Below, one piece after another: positions 62,563 to 64,000 of a DNA stretch of 64,000 bases. Made by a program: the position numbers and the translations under genes. The notes below the pieces were generated by a model. That model searched no databases. It saw nothing but the letters and a program-made list of their open reading frames with translations, and had not been told where the DNA came from. Within the stretch, counting starts at the first letter, position 1, and each line of letters begins with the position of its first letter. This DNA comes from Blautia sp. BIOML-A1 (GTDB lineage Bacteria > Bacillota > Clostridia > Lachnospirales > Lachnospiraceae), in assembly GCF_009883055.1 (NCBI RefSeq), contig NZ_WWVR01000003.1, positions 62,001 through 126,000 on the forward strand. Direction: 5' to 3'.

Positions 62563-63954
62563 CTACTTAATCTGAATCCTTATTTTATCCCCGACAGGTG
62601 TCCAGCCGGATTCTGCAGTGATTTCACCTGTAGCTCCATCATAATATGCGCTTTCTTCGGTTCCGTAATCTTCATCCGTTTTATCTGCTGCGTCGGTATT
62701 TTCTTTCTGGTCTGTATCGTCTTGAAGCCTTACTTCTGTGGGAGCATCTGCCCCTCCGATAATTTGAGTTTCAACCTGATCCTCTGCATCTGACGGATTT
62801 TCTCCCTCCAAAGTATCCTCTGGAACTTCTTCTACCTCTTCTGTAGTCTCACCAATTTCTACAAAATCGTCATCACCCCAGACAGTGTCTGCAGCAGCCA
62901 TGTAAGGTTCTCTGGTATAAAGCTGTAATTCCAGATAATCGCTGTCAATATCCGGGAGCAAAAGAACCGGACCGTCAGAATCCAGCTGATACATGCCCCA
63001 GAAACTGGTTTTAAAACTCCATTGAGTTTTACCATCTGCTGCCGAATTACTGCGCAGTTCATACTGTACCTGATTTCCTTTACTGTCTGTCCCCATAAGC
63101 ATCATCTCATTACCATTATACAGCTTTTCCTCAAGTTCTTCCGGAATTTCTGCCTTAATTATACTTTGCAGTTTATTCATGGAAAAGTCTGTTAATTTTA
63201 CGGTTCCTTCTTCTGTTTTAACAGAAACATCTTCCAGCTTTTTATGAACTGTCTGTTTCATAAGCTCCTCATGGGGAATAGAAAAATCAAACTCAAACTC
63301 TGCGAAATAATCTTCGCCAAGATTTTCATTTTGATAGGCACCGAGTACCAAATGTACTTCTGGATTTTCTCCCAAATCACCATCAAGGGAAAACCGGGAT
63401 TCCAGAACAGCATCATAGACATTTTCATCCAGTCCAGTATTTAGCAAATCTTCGTCCGAATATGGCAGAAGGTGTCCGCTTTCGTATTCTTCAATTTTCT
63501 GTCCATTTATTGTAGTTTTCTGATAATCAATGTCAAGCTGTGTATTGGCAAAGGTCCAGTCATCCTGGACATCATCCGTGTCCTTTTGCCCGGAAGATGT
63601 TTTTTCTGCATGCACCTTTGTTAACAGAACCCCATTATCCAGAACAACTTCTTTTAATGTTACAGTAATTCCTTTGTCTTCCTTAGAGGTATTCAACACT
63701 TCCGTATAAGATTCAATGCCTTTTGGGAAACCAAGGGTTTCTCCTATGGACAATGTAATATTTTTTATTGCAGCCTGGATATGTGGATTAGAAAAGATAA
63801 CAGAACCCAAGGTGACGATCACACAGGCAGCTGCTGCTTTGCTCCACCCTTTTGGTCTCCGGTTTTCCTTTTTTTCACTCCATTCCCGCTCTGCTTCCTC
63901 TATATATTTCGGATCAATATTACCAAATTCTTTTGAAAAATCAAACTTTTTCAT
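62563..63954 (-). CDS. DUF4179 anti-sigma-type membrane protein (second)
   Basis: 463 residues: cytoplasmic head with EYGNIDPKYIEEAEREWSEK style, a membrane helix (AAAACVIVTLGSVIFSN, about 41-57), the DUF4179 segment IQAAIKNITLSIGETLGFPK, an extracellular beta-rich domain and a long Glu/Asp-rich tail. Starts on the TGA of a sigma factor (ATATGA), as in the pair at 53.9-55.9 kb, of which it is a distant paralogue. Confidence 0.85.
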   Translation of the reverse strand: MKKFDFSKEFGNIDPKYIEEAEREWSEKKENRRPKGWSKAAAACVIVTLGSVIFSNPHIQAAIKNITLSIGETLGFPKGIESYTEVLNTSKEDKGITVTLKEVVLDNGVLLTKVHAEKTSSGQKDTDDVQDDWTFANTQLDIDYQKTTINGQKIEEYESGHLLPYSDEDLLNTGLDENVYDAVLESRFSLDGDLGENPEVHLVLGAYQNENLGEDYFAEFEFDFSIPHEELMKQTVHKKLEDVSVKTEEGTVKLTDFSMNKLQSIIKAEIPEELEEKLYNGNEMMLMGTDSKGNQVQYELRSNSAADGKTQWSFKTSFWGMYQLDSDGPVLLLPDIDSDYLELQLYTREPYMAAADTVWGDDDFVEIGETTEEVEEVPEDTLEGENPSDAEDQVETQIIGGADAPTEVRLQDDTDQKENTDAADKTDEDYGTEESAYYDGATGEITAESGWTPVGDKIRIQIK

Positions 63955-64000
63955 ATGCGTCCTCCTTCTTTTTCCAACAGTTTCAACAGCTTTTTCCGGT
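63951..64000 (-). CDS. Sigma factor C-terminus (partial, runs off right edge)
   Basis: The last 15 codons, RKKLLKLLEKEGGRI, before a TGA overlapping the DUF4179 ATG, resemble the end of an ECF-type sigma-70 region 4. The coupled start and the paralogous pair elsewhere in the window make this the probable cognate sigma factor, but most of the gene lies beyond the window. Confidence 0.55.
   Translation of the reverse strand, partial: RKKLLKLLEKEGGRI

Overview
The window looks like chromosome of a Gram-positive Clostridia bacterium, most likely a gut Lachnospiraceae (Blautia/Ruminococcus/Mediterraneibacter type). The grounds are low-to-moderate GC, strong AGGAGG ribosome sites, sigma-A promoters, class B sortase with a Cna_B adhesin, BspA-type and bacterial Ig-like surface proteins, DUF4179 anti-sigma pairs, and GH20/GH95 glycosidases. 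The genus is inference. Almost every gene is on the minus strand; the AraC regulator near 58.3-59.2 kb is the clear exception.

1-17.1 kb is the most interesting part: an apparent cobalamin (B12) acquisition locus controlled by two B12 riboswitches, each behind a good sigma-A promoter. Riboswitch 1 (about 16.95-17.07 kb, with a terminator platform) precedes a small secreted DUF4430-like protein, a BspA-type LRR/Ig surface protein, a 1.7 kaa surface protein containing a DUF4430 (transcobalamin C-terminal-like) domain, and a DUF4430 lipoprotein. Riboswitch 2 (about 7.98-8.12 kb) leads a tightly overlapping operon: an LRR_5 protein, an ECF importer (EcfT, fused EcfAA', S component), a TIM-barrel isomerase-like protein, an alpha/alpha-barrel lipoprotein, a MoxR ATPase and a DUF58 protein running off the left edge. 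The alpha-barrel lipoprotein and the DUF4430 proteins together resemble the two domains of animal intrinsic factor/transcobalamin, split into separate bacterial surface proteins.

17.3-34.7 kb looks like part of an integrative or conjugative element: sortase B, a 2,174-aa thioester/Cna_B adhesin, then a replication/recombination module (CHC2-zinc-finger/toprim-like primase, ERF annealing protein, DUF932 protein, cold-shock protein, DUF3268 zinc finger, S1-like protein and unknowns), led by a promoter with an attenuator-like hairpin, next to an orphan RelB antitoxin. 34.7-37.7 kb holds decayed Tn916-like conjugative-transposon genes (frameshifted HTH protein, internally deleted sigma factor) beside an intact GntR-ABC transporter module with a 39-bp operator palindrome.

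38-56 kb contains lipoproteins, an M28 peptidase, a two-component-system/ABC-transporter operon (40.3-48.3 kb) with matching response-regulator direct repeats at two promoters, a GH20-type hexosaminidase, a truncated hybrid histidine kinase, an L,D-transpeptidase, and an ECF sigma/DUF4179 pair. 56-58.2 kb has a PBECR4-like nuclease gene, a roughly 250-nt structured ncRNA with its own promoter and terminator, and a group II intron 3' remnant inside a GH95 fragment. 58.3-64 kb has an AraC regulator, a PadR/FtsW-like pair, signal peptidase I, an XRE regulator, and a second DUF4179 anti-sigma gene with the tail of its sigma factor at the right edge.
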